Of a stretch of 64,000 nt of DNA, positions 16,540-25,886 are shown piece by piece. A program made the position numbers and the translations under genes. This stretch comes from Bacillus sp. FJAT-28004 (GTDB taxonomy: Bacteria > Bacillota > Bacilli > Paenibacillales > Paenibacillaceae): NCBI RefSeq assembly GCF_001280845.1, contig NZ_LGHP01000001.1:4381777-4445776 (forward strand), in the 5' to 3' direction. The notes beneath the pieces were generated by a model. That model did no database searches. It saw only the letters and a list, made by a program, of their open reading frames with translations, and was not told where the DNA came from. Positions within the stretch are counted from its first letter, which is position 1. Each line of letters begins with the position of its first letter.

Positions 16540-18783
16540 TTAACCCAGTTTCGTTTTACGATAATCGGAAGGTGTTACACCAAAGCTCTTTTTGAACATG
16601 CGGTGGAAATAGGAGCTGCTTGTATAGCCGCTCTTCACAGCGATATCTACGATCGACAAATCGGTATTCTCCAGATGCTCCTTCGCTCGTTCCATACGTA
16701 CATTATTAATGACATCAACAATTGTAGCTAACGTCTGTTGTTTGTATACTCGGCTCAAGTAGATGGAGGACATGTCTAATTCATCGGCAATCCAGTTCAG
16801 GCTTAGATTCGGATTTGCATATTCCTTTTGGATAAGATCATTTATCTTGCGAATGAGATCACCCTGTTTGGTAGAGCGTTTCATGGAAAGCTTCGTTTGA
16901 ATATCATCGAATAGCGAGAAAAAGACTTCATTAAGCTCATTAATCGTTTCAAAATGATCCGGCGTTGGAATATGAATGCTAAGACTTGCCTCAACGTCCA
17001 AACTATTGTTTTTCTGAATCGTGAACAAGATATTGTTCACGGTCATCGTCAGATGCGAGATGGCGAGCTGAACGACATGGATCGGATACTGCGCCGTCTC
17101 CTGTACGATTTCCGCAAACATTTTTTTTGCTTCCTCCGTCTTCGAGGTCATTAATGCATCGGTCAATTTCCGCTCTTTGTCAGCGGGGAAGATATACTCC
17201 TTCGATTTTAAGGAAATGATATCCTGTCCATTAATCAACGAGCCAAGACCATGGAACAAGCGGTGCTGTGATGCTTCTTTCACCAGCTTGTAATGGGTAG
17301 AGAGCTGCTGTGCCTGAAGGGCCTCTGGGCTATAGGTGATCGAGAGACCAATCTTCAAAAAATCCAACGAGGATCGCTGAATTTTGGCAAGCATATGACG
17401 TAGCAGCTCGTCATCAGGCTCACCGGAATCGTCGGGACGGCCAAGAAGCATGATGACATAATCGGCACCCATGTCAACAGTTTCCACACGATAATCGTTT
17501 TGGGCGATCTCGGAAGCTATATTCATAATGGCAAACTTATAGACATGCAGATCATCTCCGCGCGTTTGCTTCAAAGCGGCAAGCTCATCAATTTTTAATA
17601 GGACAACTCGATAACACGACTGAAAGTCGAAATTAATTCCAGTTAGCATAAGCTTCTGAAGCTGCGCGTTCGTTTGCAATGATTGTGAGCCTTGGATAAG
17701 GCTGCGCAGCATATTTTGCCTAATGGTATAGGAACTGTTGCGCTTTTCTGTTTCAAGAATGTTCATCTTGTTCATAATTTGATGAATAGGGCGATACAGC
17801 ATGCGAGAGAGCAGCCATGAGATAAATAAGCCGATCACCAAAATGATGACAGCAATCAAGATGGTCGTATTGCGGATGGAATAAATAGCTTTGGTTACAT
17901 GCTTGTATGGTGTCACGCGTACGTATTGCCAGTCCAAGGAATCTGGAGAAGTATACGAGATAAGAGACTTCTTTCCGTCGAAGTCGGCGACAACGTAACC
18001 AGACTCCTTGTTTTTAATCTTTTCGTTAATGATGGTGCTATCCTCGTTGTTTAGCTTCTTGGGTAAGAGTGAATCTCCGGATAGGAGAAGATTCTGATTG
18101 TCTAGAATATATGATTTCCCTTCGCTGTCGCTCTTATTGACGCCAATATCTTTGTTGATCCAAGCAGAAGAAATATTAATAATAACAGCAGAATTAATCG
18201 TTTGCGTTTGACCGATAGCATCATAACCTAAATAGGTATAAGCCTTCGTTAGATGCTCACCGCTCAGATTCACGGTTGTATAGGTTCTCGGAATAGGAGT
18301 GAACGGACGATACTCCTGATAGTTGTCGAGAATGTCCAAAATCCCCCTATCTGCAAGCTCCTCTTTACTGAACGTGCCCCCTTCACCTTGACGGCTGGCT
18401 GTGTAGAACAGACCATTGGCCGAATTGTACACATAAATGGATTCAATGAACGGCATGGAGTTCAAATAGTTGTTCAATTCGTTCATAGCTGCCGTCACAT
18501 CATAAATGTTAGGGTCGTTGTAGAACATAAGCTTAGAGACGCTGAAGGTTCGATAGATTTGGAAGGAGAGAGACTGAGCGCTCTCGGTCATGCTGATGAC
18601 TTCTTTGCTGGTTTGAGTTAGATTGCTGACGTCAGACTGGTAGGCTTTCTTCAAATCGATCTGCATGTAAGTGAAGAAATTAAACAAGGAGGATACCAAT
18701 AAAGTAAGCACGATGCACAAGGTGATCGTGAACAGCAGCTTACTGTATAGTTTTCCGTTATTTTTCAATTGAACAGCTGGCAT
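16540..18783 (-). CDS. Membrane-anchored AraC-family regulator of the galactoside locus
   Basis: This 747-residue protein has a transmembrane segment at ~13-40, an extracytoplasmic region of ~250 residues, a second segment at ~300-325 (ILIAVIILVIGLFISWLLS), a variable cytoplasmic region and a C-terminal AraC double helix-turn-helix (~650-745; SLNWIADELDMSSIYLSRVYK and IVDIAVKSGYTSSSYFHRMF). This architecture is common in Paenibacillus, where such regulators sit beside the sugar ABC transporters they probably control. It is divergent from the GH42 gene and the YtcP-type transporter. ATG 18783 follows AAGGGGGAG; an upstream in-frame start lacks a site. RTGAAC motifs upstream may be its binding sites. 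Confidence 0.85.
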   Translation of the reverse strand: MPAVQLKNNGKLYSKLLFTITLCIVLTLLVSSLFNFFTYMQIDLKKAYQSDVSNLTQTSKEVISMTESAQSLSFQIYRTFSVSKLMFYNDPNIYDVTAAMNELNNYLNSMPFIESIYVYNSANGLFYTASRQGEGGTFSKEELADRGILDILDNYQEYRPFTPIPRTYTTVNLSGEHLTKAYTYLGYDAIGQTQTINSAVIINISSAWINKDIGVNKSDSEGKSYILDNQNLLLSGDSLLPKKLNNEDSTIINEKIKNKESGYVVADFDGKKSLISYTSPDSLDWQYVRVTPYKHVTKAIYSIRNTTILIAVIILVIGLFISWLLSRMLYRPIHQIMNKMNILETEKRNSSYTIRQNMLRSLIQGSQSLQTNAQLQKLMLTGINFDFQSCYRVVLLKIDELAALKQTRGDDLHVYKFAIMNIASEIAQNDYRVETVDMGADYVIMLLGRPDDSGEPDDELLRHMLAKIQRSSLDFLKIGLSITYSPEALQAQQLSTHYKLVKEASQHRLFHGLGSLINGQDIISLKSKEYIFPADKERKLTDALMTSKTEEAKKMFAEIVQETAQYPIHVVQLAISHLTMTVNNILFTIQKNNSLDVEASLSIHIPTPDHFETINELNEVFFSLFDDIQTKLSMKRSTKQGDLIRKINDLIQKEYANPNLSLNWIADELDMSSIYLSRVYKQQTLATIVDVINNVRMERAKEHLENTDLSIVDIAVKSGYTSSSYFHRMFKKSFGVTPSDYRKTKLG

Positions 18784-18842
18784 GATGGCTCCCCCTTTAT
18801 ATATGTAAAACAATTTAGAATGAACATAATTTACCGAATAAG

Positions 18843-18856
18843 CGTAAGCGTTTCCC
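18843..18856. promoter_or_regulatory. cre-like site upstream of the AraC gene
   Basis: CGTAAGCGTTTCCC matches the cre consensus at 12 of 14 positions. It lies 60 bp upstream of the regulator start in the divergent promoter region. Carbon catabolite control of a galactoside locus would be expected. Confidence 0.45.
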
Positions 18857-18963
18857 TTTATTGCTAAGGATTAATCCTATGCTTTTAATTAATTAGTAAG
18901 AATATTTCACTTTTCAGTTGGCTGATACAAGGAACATTATAATCTTCACTCGCATCTGGGTGC

Positions 18964-19031
18964 AATGAACCAAATAAATGAAGGTGAATGAACTTGATTT
19001 TATGTAGTGAACAATACGAACTGGAGTGAAC
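18964..19031. promoter_or_regulatory. Cluster of RTGAAC repeats, candidate AraC operator (GH42 side)
   Basis: AATGAAC occurs at 18964 and 18987, AGTGAAC at 19006 and 19025, spaced 23, 19 and 19 bp, that is about two helical turns. Another AATGAAC lies at 18819 near the regulator gene. The same heptamers recur upstream of the transporter. AraC proteins bind direct repeats at such spacing; assignment to this regulator is inferred. The rest of 18784-19128 is divergent promoter region. Confidence 0.5.
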
Positions 19032-19128
19032 TTATTGGCGAAACGCTCCAAGTAAGATGACAAGCGGGTGCTGCATCCGTTAGAATGTCACGGAATTCGA
19101 CGCTAATGGCAGAAGGGACCGTGAAGAA

Positions 19129-21144
19129 ATGATTAATACGAAGCTGAAACAGATTTGGTACGGAGGAGATTATAATCCGGATCAGTGGCCGGAGGAGATA
19201 TGGCATGAGGATATGCGTTTATTTAAGGAAGCGGGAATAAATGTTGTGACGCTTCCCGTATTCAGCTGGGCGAAGCTGCAGCCGTCGGAGGATACTTATC
19301 ATTTCGAATGGCTGGACAAACTATTAAACCTCATCGCGGAAAATGGAATCTATGCCTGTCTAGCCACATCGACAGCCGCACAGCCGGCATGGATGTCGCG
19401 CAAATATGAGGATGTGCTGCCAGTTGATGTTGACGGGAAGAAGCGCACGCATGGCGCTCGTACTAACTTTTGTCCGAACAGCAAGACGTACCGCAGACTA
19501 TCGGGCCAGCTGGCACGTAGGTTAGCTGAGCGATACAAAGATCATCCGGCACTGCTCATTTGGCATATCAACAACGAATACGGTACGCATTGTTATTGCA
19601 GCAATTGTGCTGCAGAGTTCCGCGAATGGTTGAAGGTGAAGTACGAGACGATTGAGCGGCTGAACGCCGAGTGGAATATGAGCTTCTGGGGCCATACCGT
19701 CTATGAATGGGAGGAAATTGTTCCGCCATCCAATTTGAACGGCGACAATCGCAACTTCCAGCCAATGGCCATCGACTACAAGCGGTTCATGTCCGACTCT
19801 ATTCTTGGGTGCTATCAGGTTGAATATGCGGAGCTGAAAGCTGTTACGCCGGATATTCCGATTACGACGAATATTTGGGGCTTGTTTAACGGGCTTGATC
19901 TGAAAAAATGGGGCGAAGCGATGGACGTCGTCTCTTGGGACAGCTATCCGCAAATGAATGAACCAATGGGCAATGTGGCGATGCGTCATGACTATATGCG
20001 CGGATTAAAGGACGGCAAGCCCTTCATGCTGATGGAACAGACGCCAAGCCAGCAAAACTGGCAGCCATACAACAGCTTAAAACGGCCTGGCGTGATGCGG
20101 CTTTGGAGCTATCAAGCCGTTGCGCATGGCGCGGACACGGTCATGTTCTTCCAGCTTCGCCGCTCCTTCGGGGCATGCGAGAAATATCACGGCGCCGTTA
20201 TCGAGCATGTCGGTCATGAGGATACGCGAGTATTTCGTGAGTGCGCTGCGCTGGGGCGTGAGCTTGGCGAGCTTGGTGATCGTTTGCTTGATTCGGAGGT
20301 TCATGCTGAGGTGGCGTTGTTGTTCGATATCGATACGTGGAACGCGGTAGAGATTACGAGCGGGCCAAGTGTCGATCTGAATTATTTGGACCAAGCGCAA
20401 AAATATTACAAGGCTTTTTATGATCAGAATGTGGCTATAGATGTGCTTAGTCCGCTTAGCGATTTCTCAAAATACAAAATACTCGTTGCACCTGTGTTGT
20501 ATATGCTAAAGCCGGGTGTTGCCGAACGCATTGAAGCGTTTGTGCAAAGTGGAGGCACCTTTATCACCACCTTCTTCAGCGGCATCGTAAACGAGAACGA
20601 TCTGGTCACGCTTGGCGGATATCCAGGCAAGCTTCGTAATCTGCTTGGTTTATGGGTAGAGGAAATTGACAGTCTGCTGCCCGAAATGCGCAACAGTGTT
20701 GAGATTGGCGAGGCGTTTGGCCATGTAGCAGGGACGTACGAGTGCGGCTTGCTGTGTGATCTTCTTCATTTGGAGGGAGCGAGAGCTCTCGGGACATACG
20801 GCAAAGATTTCTACGCAGGCATGCCGGCATTAACGGTAAACTCGTTTGGGCTTGGTGAAGCCTATTACGTAGCAACAGCGCCGGAACAAAAATTGTTAGC
20901 GGATTTGATCCAAACGTTGTGCGATAAGCATCAGATTGTTGCTCCGTTCACAGCAGCAGCGGGTGTGGAACTCGCACAGAGAGTCAAGGATGATCAAGTG
21001 TATACGTTTGTTTTGAATCATAACAGTCATCAATCGACCATTTCTCTCGGAAATACGAGCTATTTCGACCTATTAACAAACTCTCAGGTAAGCGAAACGG
21101 TAGAAATAGAGCCGCATGGCGTCATGATTTTACAAAAATCATAA
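19129..21144 (+). CDS. Beta-galactosidase, glycoside hydrolase family 42
   Basis: This 671-residue protein is a cytoplasmic GH42 enzyme (no signal peptide) that hydrolyses beta-galactosides taken up by the adjacent transporter. The N-terminus YGGDYNPDQWP is the family hallmark. The acid/base is Glu150 in IWHINNEYG and the nucleophile Glu303 in FMLMEQTPSQQNW. The zinc-binding cysteines are all present (Cys115, Cys155, Cys157, Cys160). The trimerisation and C-terminal beta domains follow to the end. Length is typical (650-690). Natural substrates may be plant-derived galacto-oligosaccharides rather than lactose. It has its own terminator and lies between its likely regulator and the transporter. 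Confidence 0.95.
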   Translation: MINTKLKQIWYGGDYNPDQWPEEIWHEDMRLFKEAGINVVTLPVFSWAKLQPSEDTYHFEWLDKLLNLIAENGIYACLATSTAAQPAWMSRKYEDVLPVDVDGKKRTHGARTNFCPNSKTYRRLSGQLARRLAERYKDHPALLIWHINNEYGTHCYCSNCAAEFREWLKVKYETIERLNAEWNMSFWGHTVYEWEEIVPPSNLNGDNRNFQPMAIDYKRFMSDSILGCYQVEYAELKAVTPDIPITTNIWGLFNGLDLKKWGEAMDVVSWDSYPQMNEPMGNVAMRHDYMRGLKDGKPFMLMEQTPSQQNWQPYNSLKRPGVMRLWSYQAVAHGADTVMFFQLRRSFGACEKYHGAVIEHVGHEDTRVFRECAALGRELGELGDRLLDSEVHAEVALLFDIDTWNAVEITSGPSVDLNYLDQAQKYYKAFYDQNVAIDVLSPLSDFSKYKILVAPVLYMLKPGVAERIEAFVQSGGTFITTFFSGIVNENDLVTLGGYPGKLRNLLGLWVEEIDSLLPEMRNSVEIGEAFGHVAGTYECGLLCDLLHLEGARALGTYGKDFYAGMPALTVNSFGLGEAYYVATAPEQKLLADLIQTLCDKHQIVAPFTAAAGVELAQRVKDDQVYTFVLNHNSHQSTISLGNTSYFDLLTNSQVSETVEIEPHGVMILQKS

Positions 21145-21155
21145 TCATTTGTCGT

Positions 21156-21217
21156 AAAAACCACGATTTCGTTCGTCTCGAATAACGCTTCGAGCAGACG
21201 ACCTCGTGGTTTTTTTG
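21156..21217 (+). terminator. Rho-independent terminator after GH42 gene
   Basis: AAAAACCACGA at the 5' side pairs with TCGTGGTTTTTTT at the 3' side; an inner stem TCGTCTCGAA/TTCGAGCAGACGA extends it. Confidence 0.85.
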
Positions 21218-21265
21218 CTATGCGTTACCGGTGAAATGGCTTGTTAATACATAAAAGTTTAAATC

Positions 21266-21296
21266 GTTCACTGTTCATTTCGCTAATTCGTTCACT
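21266..21296. promoter_or_regulatory. GTTCAY repeats, candidate AraC operator (transporter side)
   Basis: GTTCACT at 21266 and 21290 and GTTCATT at 21273 are the reverse complements of the AGTGAAC/AATGAAC heptamers upstream of the GH42 gene, about 110-135 bp before the permease start. This supports co-regulation of enzyme and transporter. Confidence 0.5.
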
Positions 21297-21400
21297 GACT
21301 TTGCATTCTTACTCTTTTCTCCAAAACGGGCTGGACGTACAGTGAGAACAGCAGACAACACGAAATAGAAAAGAACGCTGTGAGAGGAGACATCATCTGC

Positions 21401-22324
21401 ATGTTGAAAAAAAATGGAGTGCTTAGGGAGCTTGTAACGAATCGTATACTTTTCCTTATGCTATTGCCGGCGCTTATCTTCTTCCTAATTAACTCGTATG
21501 TACCTATGGTAGGTATCTACTACGCTTTCACAAGGTTCGACTTCAACACAAGCTTGTTCAACAGTCAATTTGTTGGACTCGATAACTTCAAGTTTTTATG
21601 GAAATCGGGGGTTCTCGCTAGGCTAACCTTAAATACGGTCGGCTATAATGTCGTATTTATTCTACTTGGAAATGTGCTCGCCATTGCGCTGGCCATTCTT
21701 CTAAGCGAGCTGCGCTTGCAATGGTTTAAGAAGCTGACGCAATCGATCATGTTTCTGCCATACTTCGTTTCCTTCGTTATTCTTAGTGTTATCGTATACA
21801 ACGTGTTCAACTATGAAAGCGGATTTCTGAATTCGACGCTTAAGTCGCTCGGATACGATTCATTGGACGTATACAATACGCCTTGGGTGTGGGTGTTCCT
21901 CATTATCATCTTCTACCTGTGGAAAAATATCGGATACAGCATGGTTATCTACCTAGCATCGATTACTGGAATTAGCGAAGAGTATTATGAGGCGGCCAAA
22001 ATTGATGGCGCGAACATATTCCAGCGTATCTGGTACATTACCGTTCCTATGTTGAAGACGACATTCGTCATGCTCCTGCTGTTCGCTTTAGGCAGCATCA
22101 TGAAAGGTCAGTTCGACTTGTTCTACCAGCTGATCGGCAACAACGGCGTTCTTTACAATACGACAGATATTCTCGATACGTATGTGTACCGTTCACTGAA
22201 GGTAACGTTCGATATCGGAATGTCGACAGCCGCTGGGTTGTACCAATCGCTATTCGGCTTCGTTCTCATCATGACCGTCAATTACATCATCAAGAAAATC
22301 AATGACGAGTACGCATTGTTCTAA
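21401..22324 (+). CDS. Sugar ABC transporter permease (LplB type)
   Basis: This 307-residue integral membrane protein has about six transmembrane helices and the inner-membrane coupling loop EYYEAAKIDGANIFQRIWYITVPML, the EAA motif of carbohydrate-uptake permeases. It pairs with the next gene to form the channel of a CUT1 importer. ATG 21401 was chosen because GAGAGGAGAC lies upstream; the GTG at 21380 precedes that site. No ATPase gene is in this cluster, as usual for CUT1 systems that share the MsmX-type ATPase. Confidence 0.9.
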   Translation: MLKKNGVLRELVTNRILFLMLLPALIFFLINSYVPMVGIYYAFTRFDFNTSLFNSQFVGLDNFKFLWKSGVLARLTLNTVGYNVVFILLGNVLAIALAILLSELRLQWFKKLTQSIMFLPYFVSFVILSVIVYNVFNYESGFLNSTLKSLGYDSLDVYNTPWVWVFLIIIFYLWKNIGYSMVIYLASITGISEEYYEAAKIDGANIFQRIWYITVPMLKTTFVMLLLFALGSIMKGQFDLFYQLIGNNGVLYNTTDILDTYVYRSLKVTFDIGMSTAAGLYQSLFGFVLIMTVNYIIKKINDEYALF

Positions 22325-22367
22325 ACGATCTGAAGCAACCGCTATCAGCTAACTGTAGGAGGTACCC

Positions 22368-23261
22368 ATGAAAATCAAAGACGACAATTATATGAAGTGG
22401 TTTAGACTCATTGCTTTTGTAGTCATCCTTATATCAACCGTTGCATGTTTGTTTCCTTTCCTGCTCATCATCTCTGCTTCTTTTACGCAAAATGAGGCCA
22501 TTATAAGAGATGGCTACCATCTCATCCCGACCGTGTTTTCTTTTGAGGGTTATGCGACCGTGTTCCGTTTTCCGAAGCAGGTATTAACGGCTTATGGCGT
22601 TACCACATTAACAACGGTTATCGGTACGACACTTGGGTTGTTCCTGATGACGATGGCGGGATATGTCTTGCAGCGCAAGGATTTCAAATATCGCAATTTC
22701 TTCTCCTTCATGATTTATTTCACGACGCTGTTTGGCGGCGGACTTGTGCCTTGGTACATTCTGATGACTAAGTATTTGAAGCTAACTGACAAGCTTGAAG
22801 TGTTGATATTGCCGGGTCTGATGACGCCCTTCCTCATTATATTGATGAAAAATTTCATACGCTCCGCTGTACCGGATGAGGTTATTGAATCGGCGAAAAT
22901 TGATGGTGCAAACGACTTCACCATTTATAGCCGAATTGTGCTTCAACTGTCGATGCCGGGCATCGCAACCGTAGGATTGTTTTTGGCGCTTCATTATTGG
23001 AATGACTGGTTCACTTCCTCGTTGTTCATTAACGATACGACCAAGTACCAGCTGCAATATTACTTGTACAACGTCATTAATGCGATGAGCTTTGTCGCGC
23101 AAATGGGTTCAGGAACCGGTGTCTCGCTGGGATCTGACATGCCGACTGAATCGACGAAGATGGCGATGTCCATTATCGTAACCGGACCGATCCTATTCTT
23201 GTATCCGTTCGTACAGCGTTATTTTGTAAAAGGATTGACGATCGGTGCTGTTAAAGGTTAG
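22368..23261 (+). CDS. Sugar ABC transporter permease (YtcP type)
   Basis: This 297-residue second permease subunit has six predicted membrane helices and the coupling loop EVIESAKIDGANDFTIYSRIVLQLSMPG. It follows the first permease by 43 bp with AGGAGG ahead of ATG. The C-terminal FVQRYFVKGLTIGAVKG is the characteristic end of this permease class. Together the two permeases and the next lipoprotein resemble the LplB-YtcP-LipO type systems that import oligosaccharides. Confidence 0.9.
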   Translation: MKIKDDNYMKWFRLIAFVVILISTVACLFPFLLIISASFTQNEAIIRDGYHLIPTVFSFEGYATVFRFPKQVLTAYGVTTLTTVIGTTLGLFLMTMAGYVLQRKDFKYRNFFSFMIYFTTLFGGGLVPWYILMTKYLKLTDKLEVLILPGLMTPFLIILMKNFIRSAVPDEVIESAKIDGANDFTIYSRIVLQLSMPGIATVGLFLALHYWNDWFTSSLFINDTTKYQLQYYLYNVINAMSFVAQMGSGTGVSLGSDMPTESTKMAMSIIVTGPILFLYPFVQRYFVKGLTIGAVKG

Positions 23262-23331
23262 AACTAGACAAGGGATCTATCATTCCGCGTTTAGCTAACA
23301 TAGATAAGAACTTACTAAAGGGAGGATTCAC

Positions 23332-24918
23332 ATGACTAAGAAAGCAGCAAAAGCAGTCTCCATGTTTCTATCCATCATCGTATTTATTACAGTACTAGCA
23401 GCTTGCGGATCGAACAACAATGGAAATAGCGGCAGCAATGCTACCAATGCTCCAACAAACACAGAGGGCGCTACAAACGAAGGCGGGGAAAAAACAGCCA
23501 TCGACACTTCGAAAAAAGTGGAATTGCAATTTTATATGTTAGGCGATGCTCCTAAAGATATCGCTTCTATTCAAGAGCAAGTAAACAAAATGGCATTGGA
23601 AGATTTGAATGCTACCGTTAAATTCAACTACACATCATGGACAGATTGGGATCAAAAGTATAAGCTGCTGCTCGGATCAGGCCAACAGGTTGACTTGATC
23701 TATACAGCGGAGTGGACACAATACCAATCGTATGCAAAGAAAGGCGCTTTCCAAGCGCTTGATAAGCTTCTTCCAGTTGCAGCGCCTACGCTGAACTCTT
23801 ATGTACCTGCGGATATGTGGGAAGCCGTGAAAATCGACGGTCAAATCTACACGGTTCCAGCTACTTACAAAGAGTATGTAACGGACGGCTTTGTATGGCG
23901 CGAAGATCTGCGTGAGAAATACAATCTGCCTACGCCCGTTGATATTGCAACTTTCGAGCAATATCTAGATGGTATCAAGAAAAACGAACCAACCGTTACA
24001 CCGCTTTCGATGAACTCTGATGTGAAAACAAACCTTATGGACCGTTTCAAAGGTATTGCACACGCTCCAATCGGCGCGCTTCCTTACGGTGTCGGCATCA
24101 ACTATGCAACACCTAATGAAGTATACTCCTACTGGGGTTCAGACGAGCAAAAACAAGATTTGACTGTATTGAAGCGTTGGCAGGATAACGGTTACATGGT
24201 GAAAAACGTGCTAGCTGTTAAAGATACTTTGCAAGATCAGATAACAAGCGGTAAAGCTGCAGCTATTATCGGCGACAACCCAACTCGTTTCAATGATATG
24301 GTTATCAAAATTCAATCGACTCACCCGGATTGGAAGCTGGGCTACCACCCGTTCCCAAAAACAAACGGAATTGCAACACCGGTACACCCGATCCACAACG
24401 GCTTCGCTATTCCAGCTAGCAGCAAAAACGCAGAGCGCGCGCTTGCGTTCTATGAGAAGCTGGTTACGGACAAACGCTACAACATGCTTACGCAATATGG
24501 CGTTGAAGGCAAAAACTATGAAGTGAAAGACGGTTACTACTCCATGATCGGCGATTCGAACTCCAACGGCTTCCCTCGCGAGGGCATGAACGGTTGGGCT
24601 TGGAGAAACCCTGAGTACATGCTGTTCGACAAAAACTATGACGGCGTAAAAGCAATCTTCGACGATCTTGATAAAATCCAAGTACCTGATAAATTCACAG
24701 GTTTCGCAGAAGATTACACACCATACCAAGCGGAGAGAGCGGCGCTTGAGCAAGTGGAGAAGCAATACTTGTTCCCGCTTAATGCGGGTCTAGTGAAGAG
24801 CGTGGATGATGGCTTGAACACTTTCATGGAAAAAGCGAAACAAGCTGGTCTTGAGAAAATTCAAGCCGAATACACGAAACAATGGCAGGCTTATGTAGCA
24901 GAGCAAGGCATTAAATAA
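23332..24918 (+). CDS. Sugar-binding lipoprotein of the ABC importer
   Basis: This 528-residue extracellular solute-binding protein has a lipoprotein signal with lipobox LAAC (Cys25), followed by a low-complexity Asn/Gly/Thr linker that spaces the domain from the membrane. The mature part is a two-lobed binding protein of the large LipO/family-1 type (EQVNKMALEDLNATV, later QLDLIYTAEWTQ-like pocket region). A GGGAGG site precedes ATG. It is the last gene of the permease-permease-binding protein operon and is followed by a terminator. The ligand is most likely a galactoside-containing oligosaccharide, judged from the neighbouring GH42 enzyme. Confidence 0.9.
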   Translation: MTKKAAKAVSMFLSIIVFITVLAACGSNNNGNSGSNATNAPTNTEGATNEGGEKTAIDTSKKVELQFYMLGDAPKDIASIQEQVNKMALEDLNATVKFNYTSWTDWDQKYKLLLGSGQQVDLIYTAEWTQYQSYAKKGAFQALDKLLPVAAPTLNSYVPADMWEAVKIDGQIYTVPATYKEYVTDGFVWREDLREKYNLPTPVDIATFEQYLDGIKKNEPTVTPLSMNSDVKTNLMDRFKGIAHAPIGALPYGVGINYATPNEVYSYWGSDEQKQDLTVLKRWQDNGYMVKNVLAVKDTLQDQITSGKAAAIIGDNPTRFNDMVIKIQSTHPDWKLGYHPFPKTNGIATPVHPIHNGFAIPASSKNAERALAFYEKLVTDKRYNMLTQYGVEGKNYEVKDGYYSMIGDSNSNGFPREGMNGWAWRNPEYMLFDKNYDGVKAIFDDLDKIQVPDKFTGFAEDYTPYQAERAALEQVEKQYLFPLNAGLVKSVDDGLNTFMEKAKQAGLEKIQAEYTKQWQAYVAEQGIK

Positions 24919-24931
24919 GTCCGTTTATGAA

Positions 24932-24969
24932 AACAGATCATTCCTCTTAGGAGGATGATCTGTTTTTTT
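24932..24969. terminator. Rho-independent terminator between convergent genes
   Basis: AACAGATCATTCCTC and GAGGATGATCTGTT form a long stem with TTAG loop and a seven-T tail on the plus strand. It ends the transporter operon and may also serve deoD from the other side. Confidence 0.85.
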
Positions 24970-24996
24970 ATTTTCAACTGATTATAAGTATGAGAT

Positions 24997-25701
24997 CTAT
25001 TTAGCTACGGTTTCTAATGCAACTTCGATCATATCGTTGAAGGTGGTTTGTCTCTCTTGTGCAGTCGTTTGTTCTCCAGTGAGAATGTGATCACTTACCG
25101 TTAGGAGACTGAGGCCTTTTACGCCGAATTTAACCGTTAAATAATAAAGTGCGGCTGTTTCCATTTCTACTGCCAATACGCCATACCGGCCAAGCTTTGT
25201 AACGGCATCTTTATCTTCTGTGTAGAAAACATCAGACGAAAGCACGTTCCCTACGCGAAGGTTAAGGCCTTTGCCTTCTCCAATTTCATAAGCGGTTTTA
25301 ATTAAATCAAAGCTCCCAATCTGAGGGAAGTCATATCCAGGGAATTGGTTGCGAATGATAGCCGAATCGGTAGCCGCTGCTTGCGCAATAAGAACATCGC
25401 GGAGATTAACATCATCTTGAATGGCACCGCATGTTCCGATACGAACGAGATTTTTTGCACCATAATCGTTGATCAGCTCATGAATATATATGGATGCAGA
25501 AGGCATACCCATGCCTGTACCTTGAATCGATACTCGGTTTCCTTTATATGTGCCTGTAAAGCCTAACATGCCACGTACATTGTTGTAACAGACGACATTT
25601 TCGAGGAAGGTCTCCGCAATATACTTTGCACGCAGCGGATCTCCAGGTAATAAGACGGATTCTGCAATTTCGCCAATCTTTGCTTCAATATGAAAACTCA
25701 T
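24997..25701 (-). CDS. deoD: Purine nucleoside phosphorylase, DeoD type
   Basis: This 234-residue enzyme phosphorolyses purine (deoxy)nucleosides to base plus (deoxy)ribose-1-phosphate. Hexameric-PNP hallmarks are visible: [14 protein letters not shown] (phosphate site), [25 protein letters not shown], and [11 protein letters not shown] (ribose site). The C-terminal [11 protein letters not shown] holds the catalytic Asp. Length matches B. subtilis DeoD (233). ATG 25701 follows TGGAGGGAATT. It complements deoB (phosphopentomutase) and the nucleoside importer transcribed divergently 1 kb away, and a CRP-type palindrome sits 100 bp upstream. Confidence 0.96.
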   Translation of the reverse strand: MSFHIEAKIGEIAESVLLPGDPLRAKYIAETFLENVVCYNNVRGMLGFTGTYKGNRVSIQGTGMGMPSASIYIHELINDYGAKNLVRIGTCGAIQDDVNLRDVLIAQAAATDSAIIRNQFPGYDFPQIGSFDLIKTAYEIGEGKGLNLRVGNVLSSDVFYTEDKDAVTKLGRYGVLAVEMETAALYYLTVKFGVKGLSLLTVSDHILTGEQTTAQERQTTFNDMIEVALETVAK

Positions 25702-25801
25702 GTGAATTCCCTCCAATGTTTCTTATCGTGCATTACAAAATAGGATGCACGAGAATCATAGCACGATTGAAATCCACATTATGTTAAAGGGATTACTTTA
25801 C

Positions 25802-25823
25802 TTTTGTGAACTGGTTCACAAAA
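25802..25823. promoter_or_regulatory. CRP/FNR-type palindromic operator upstream of deoD
   Basis: The site has 10-bp perfect arms (TTTTGTGAAC / GTTCACAAAA) around TG, containing TGTGA-ACTGGT-TCACA, the exact CRP-family consensus spacing. It lies between deoD and the Crp/Fnr gene, about 100 bp from the deoD start. The neighbouring regulator is the obvious candidate to bind it. Confidence 0.7.
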
Positions 25824-25886
25824 TAACTGTTAGCGCAGTAACGGAAATAAAGCGCTGTCATTTGTATTATTAGGTGCACGGCATCG

